Origin: Gammaproteobacteria bacterium
GTDB taxonomy: Bacteria; Pseudomonadota; Gammaproteobacteria; Chromatiales; Chromatiaceae
NCBI GenBank assembly: GCA_015231665.1
Contig: JADGBD010000022.1
Location: forward strand, 1-9,266
DNA: 9,266 nucleotides
Direction: 5' to 3'
The position numbers and the translations under genes are program-made. The notes under the pieces are model-generated. The model saw only the letters and a list, made by a program, of their open reading frames with translations. It had not been told where the DNA came from and searched no databases. Of the stretch, positions 6,886-9,266 are shown piece after piece (the stretch's first letter is position 1; every line of letters begins with the position of its first letter).

Positions 6886-7556
6886 CCGAGACCGCAGAGA
6901 CCGCCGAGGAGGCACTGGTCTGCCCGGTAGGGGAAGCCAGTTGCCGCATCATCGACCGGTTGCAGGCGGCCTTTGGCCATCTGCAGGAGCTGGAATCCCA
7001 GGCGCGTACCGACTCCCTCACCGGCCTGTACAACTTCCGCCACTTTGCCGAAACCCTGGACAACGAGATGGAGCGCACCCGCCGCAGCTACCAGCCAACG
7101 GCGCTGATCCTGGTCGATCTGGATCATTTCAAGCAGGTCAACGACACCCGTGGCCACGAGGTGGGGAATATCGCCCTGCGCCAAACCGCGGCACAAATCC
7201 AGTCGCATCTGCGCAAGCTCGATCAGGGTTGCCGTTACGGTGGCGAGGAGTTTGCCCTGATTCTGCCCAACACCCGCCTGGATAAGGCGGTGGAGGTGGC
7301 CGAGCGTCTGCGCCAGCTGCGCGAGCAGCAGCCGGTGGAGCTGCCCGATGGCAGCAGCTTCAGCCTCACCGCCAGCTACGGCGTCGCCGTGTTCAGCGGC
7401 GGCGAATTTCTCAACCGGCAGGAGTTTGTTGCCCAGGCGGACCGCTACCTCTACCGTGCCAAAGAGGCCGGGCGCAACCAGGTGATGGCACCGCGCAAGC
7501 GCCAGGCGGCGGATACCGAGGTCAGTGCCGACGAAAAGCGTGCCTTGCTGGGCTAA
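6882..7556 (+). CDS. Small GGDEF-domain protein, probable diguanylate cyclase
   Basis: This 224-residue soluble protein consists of a helical N-terminal segment (about 1-40, no recognised sensor or membrane helix) followed by one GGDEF domain (about 41-205). Motifs: TDSLTGLYNFRHF (43-55), VDLDHFKQVND (78-88) with metal-binding Asp79, and the active loop GGEEF (120-124). An RxxD inhibitory site (Arg111 to Asp114) sits five residues before the loop, as in PleD. These predict synthesis of cyclic di-GMP from two GTP with product inhibition. Oddity: the usual GHxxGD reads GHEVGN (91-96), so Asn96 replaces the Asp that contacts guanine in PleD. The ATG overlaps the rsmG stop (ATGA), with AGGG 7 bases upstream. 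parA starts 68 bases downstream. Base composition and codon use look like the neighbours, so there is no sign of recent transfer. The cyclase call is strong; any link to chromosome segregation is inference. Confidence 0.93.
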   Translation: MTETAETAEEALVCPVGEASCRIIDRLQAAFGHLQELESQARTDSLTGLYNFRHFAETLDNEMERTRRSYQPTALILVDLDHFKQVNDTRGHEVGNIALRQTAAQIQSHLRKLDQGCRYGGEEFALILPNTRLDKAVEVAERLRQLREQQPVELPDGSSFSLTASYGVAVFSGGEFLNRQEFVAQADRYLYRAKEAGRNQVMAPRKRQAADTEVSADEKRALLG

Positions 7557-7587
7557 GCGTTAGGCTGAGGTGGTTGCCGCGGCAGTC

Positions 7588-7596
7588 TGATAGAAT
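7588..7596 (+). promoter_or_regulatory. Candidate extended -10 promoter for parAB
   Basis: TGATAGAAT at 7588-7596 fits an extended -10 element: TG, one base, then TAGAAT, which matches TATAAT at 5 of 6 bases. No good -35 lies 16-18 bases upstream, as is allowed for extended -10 promoters. Transcription would begin near 7603, about 20 bases before the parA start. It lies in the 68-base gap after the GGDEF gene, so parAB could be expressed apart from mnmG-rsmG-GGDEF. Confidence 0.4.
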
Positions 7597-7610
7597 CCCC
7601 CTCCCTGTTT

Positions 7611-7615
7611 CGGAG
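7611..7615 (+). promoter_or_regulatory. Ribosome binding site that fixes the parA GTG start
   Basis: CGGAG lies 9 bases before the GTG at 7625. This favours GTG at 7625 over the upstream in-frame TTG at 7574, which would add 17 residues unlike any ParA N terminus and would overlap the candidate promoter. The nearby ATG at 7618 is out of frame. Confidence 0.6.
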
Positions 7616-7624
7616 CAATGCATC

Positions 7625-8386
7625 GTGGGCCAAGTCATCACCGTAGCCAATCAAAAAGGCGGCGTAGCCAAGACCACCACCGCAATCAATGTCGCCGCCA
7701 GCCTCGGCAGCCTGGGCAAGAAGGTGCTGTTGCTGGATCTCGACCCCCAGGGCAACGCCACCATGGGTTCCGGGGTCAATAAGCACGATCTGGCCTTTTC
7801 CTCCTGCGAGGTTCTGCTTGGCGAGGCCAATTTCCGCCAGGCCACCTACTGCCCGGAGCAGCTGCCCTACCATGTGGTGCCGGCCAATGCCGATCTCACC
7901 GCCGCCGAGGTGGGGCTGATGGATGCCCCCCTGCGGGAAAAACGCCTGCGCCTGGCGATGGAGGACGTGCGCCAGGAGTACGACTACATCTTTATCGATT
8001 GCCCGCCCTCCCTCAACATGCTCACCCTCAATGCCCTGGTGGCCGCCGATGGGGTGCTGGTACCGATCCAGACCGAATATTACGCCCTCGAAGGCCTGTC
8101 AGCGCTGATGGGCACCATCCTCAAGATTCAGCAGTCGGCCAACACCAAGCTGGAGATCGTCGGCATCCTGCGCACCATGCACGATCCGCGCAACAATCTG
8201 GCCAATGACGTCTCTGCCCAGCTGATTCAGTACTTCGGCAACAAGGTGTTTCGCACCATCATCCCGCGCAATGTCCGGGTGGCCGAGGCCCCCAGCCATG
8301 GCGTGCCGGTTTTGCTGTATGATAAAACCTCGCGCGGCGCCCTGGCCTACCTGGATTTGGCCAAGGAAATGCTTGCCGCCGCCTGA
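7625..8386 (+). CDS. parA: ParA (Soj) chromosome-partitioning ATPase
   Basis: ParA is a deviant Walker ATPase that binds the nucleoid as an ATP dimer and drives segregation of the ParB-parS complex near the origin. The 253-residue product starts directly at the ATPase fold. It has a deviant Walker A KGGVAKTTT (11-19) with the signature Lys11 and catalytic Lys16, LLLDLDPQGNAT (35-46), Walker B YIFIDCPPSLN (121-131), PIQTEYYALEGL (147-158) and a C-terminal RNVRVAEAPSHG segment (215-226) that belongs to the DNA-binding surface in this family. There is no N-terminal helix-turn-helix, so this is the chromosomal Soj type rather than the plasmid P1 type. The start is GTG, chosen from the ribosome site at 7611-7615. 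parB follows 34 bases downstream with no terminator between, forming the usual parAB pair. FleN/MinD relatives are excluded by the parB neighbour and the start pattern. Confidence 0.97.
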   Translation: MGQVITVANQKGGVAKTTTAINVAASLGSLGKKVLLLDLDPQGNATMGSGVNKHDLAFSSCEVLLGEANFRQATYCPEQLPYHVVPANADLTAAEVGLMDAPLREKRLRLAMEDVRQEYDYIFIDCPPSLNMLTLNALVAADGVLVPIQTEYYALEGLSALMGTILKIQQSANTKLEIVGILRTMHDPRNNLANDVSAQLIQYFGNKVFRTIIPRNVRVAEAPSHGVPVLLYDKTSRGALAYLDLAKEMLAAA

Positions 8387-8420
8387 CATTCTGCTGCTCT
8401 CGACATTGGGTAACTCTGCA

Positions 8421-9266
8421 ATGGCACTAAAAAAACGTGGACTGGGCCGGGGCCTTGACGCCTTGCTGGGCAATAACGCTGAGGATGCGCATGAGGCCCA
8501 GGAGATCAGCGTCGGCCACTTGCCGGTGGATCTCATCGACCGTGGTCGCTACCAGCCACGGCGGGATTTCGAGGAGTCCGGGCTGCAGGAATTGGCGGAC
8601 TCGATTAGCGCCCAGGGTGTGGTCCAGCCCATCGTAGTGCGGCCGGTGGAGAATGGCCGCTACGAACTGATCGCCGGCGAGCGCCGCTGGCGCGCCTGTC
8701 AGATGGCCGGCAAGAGCGAGATCCCGGTGGTGATCCGCGAGGTGGACGACCAGTCTGCCATGGCCATGGGCCTGATCGAGAACATCCAGCGCCAGGACCT
8801 CAACGCCATCGAAGAGGCCGGTGCCCTGCACCGCCTGCTCAACGAATTTGGCCTGACCCACCAGCAAGTGGCCGAGGCCGTGGGCAAGTCGCGCTCGGCG
8901 GTGAGCAATCTGATGCGCCTGCTCGAACTGAGCGAACCGGTCAAGCAGATGGTCGAGTCCCATCAGCTGGAGATGGGTCATGCCCGCGCCCTGTTGTCAC
9001 TGACGCCAGACAACCAGAGCAGCGCTGCCCAGGAGGTGGTGAAGAAGGGCCTGTCGGTGCGCGAGACCGAAACCCTGGTCAAGGCAATCCAAAAAGCCAA
9101 GGAGCAGCCCGATGCCCCGCCCAAGACCCAGCAGAAGTCCGATCCCGATGTGGAGCGGCTGATCACGCGGCTGAGTGAAAAGCTCGGGGCCCAGGTCAAA
9201 CTCCAGCAGGGGCGCGCGGGCAAAGGTAAATTAGTGATCAGTTACAATAGCTTGGAAGAGCTGGAT
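8421..9266 (+). CDS. parB: ParB (Spo0J) chromosome-partitioning protein, 3' end cut by the window
   Basis: ParB binds parS sites near the origin, uses CTP to slide and spread as a clamp, and stimulates the ParA ATPase. The 282 visible residues begin with KKRGLGRGLDALLG (4-17), the ParA-contact peptide. The N-terminal CTP-binding domain follows, with GERRWRAC (86-93) and ENIQRQDLNAIEEA (120-133). A helix-turn-helix occupies about 145-168 (LTHQQVAEAVGKSRSAVSNL), then a central helical region. A basic linker leads to the start of the C-terminal dimerisation domain (VERLITRLSEKLGAQV, then GKLVISYNSLEEL). The frame is open at base 9266, and ParB proteins are usually 280-300 residues, so only a few residues should be missing. 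The ATG at 8421 gives the family's normal N terminus, although its ribosome site is weak, suggesting some coupling to parA 34 bases upstream. Confidence 0.97.
   Translation, partial: MALKKRGLGRGLDALLGNNAEDAHEAQEISVGHLPVDLIDRGRYQPRRDFEESGLQELADSISAQGVVQPIVVRPVENGRYELIAGERRWRACQMAGKSEIPVVIREVDDQSAMAMGLIENIQRQDLNAIEEAGALHRLLNEFGLTHQQVAEAVGKSRSAVSNLMRLLELSEPVKQMVESHQLEMGHARALLSLTPDNQSSAAQEVVKKGLSVRETETLVKAIQKAKEQPDAPPKTQQKSDPDVERLITRLSEKLGAQVKLQQGRAGKGKLVISYNSLEELD

Noticed and set aside
7574..7624. Upstream TTG start for parA
   Set aside because: It would add 17 residues not seen in ParA proteins and lacks a ribosome site. GTG at 7625 has CGGAG at proper spacing.

Overview
The window looks like the origin-proximal housekeeping region of a GC-rich gammaproteobacterium. 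The main evidence is the order mnmG-rsmG-...-parA-parB on the + strand. The proteins resemble Pseudomonas/Chromatiales-type homologues by eye, and several short dispersed repeats of the kind common in environmental Proteobacteria sit between genes. I cannot name a genus from the sequence alone.

Left half (about 1-4270), minus strand. Three genes read leftward: a MoxR-type AAA+ ATPase (4270-3326), a membrane-anchored DUF58 protein (3315-2368, 10 bases after moxR) and a TgpA-like membrane transglutaminase (2165-198). This is the well-known moxR-DUF58-transglutaminase cassette, thought to act in the cell envelope with the ATPase as a chaperone-like partner. The cassette is interrupted by a 202-base gap between the DUF58 gene and tgpA. 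That gap holds a 39-base dispersed repeat, a GC-rich hairpin repeat and a triple 7-base repeat. A second copy of the 39-base repeat lies in inverted orientation beyond the far end of tgpA, so the pair brackets that gene. A long REP-like palindrome lies at the left edge of the window.

Right half (4352-9266), plus strand. mnmG (tRNA U34 modification) overlaps rsmG (16S rRNA m7G527 methyltransferase) by 4 bases. rsmG overlaps a small GGDEF diguanylate cyclase gene by 4 bases. Then parA and parB (chromosome segregation) follow, with parB running off the right edge just before its expected end. A probable extended -10 promoter just before parA suggests parAB can also be transcribed separately.

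Most of the window is conserved and ordinary. The most notable point is the GGDEF gene translationally linked between rsmG and parA. It has an intact GGEEF site and an RxxD inhibitory site, but Asn replaces the Asp that normally contacts the guanine base. No tRNA, rRNA, CRISPR array, insertion sequence or canonical parS site was seen. All statements rest on reading by eye, with no database search.
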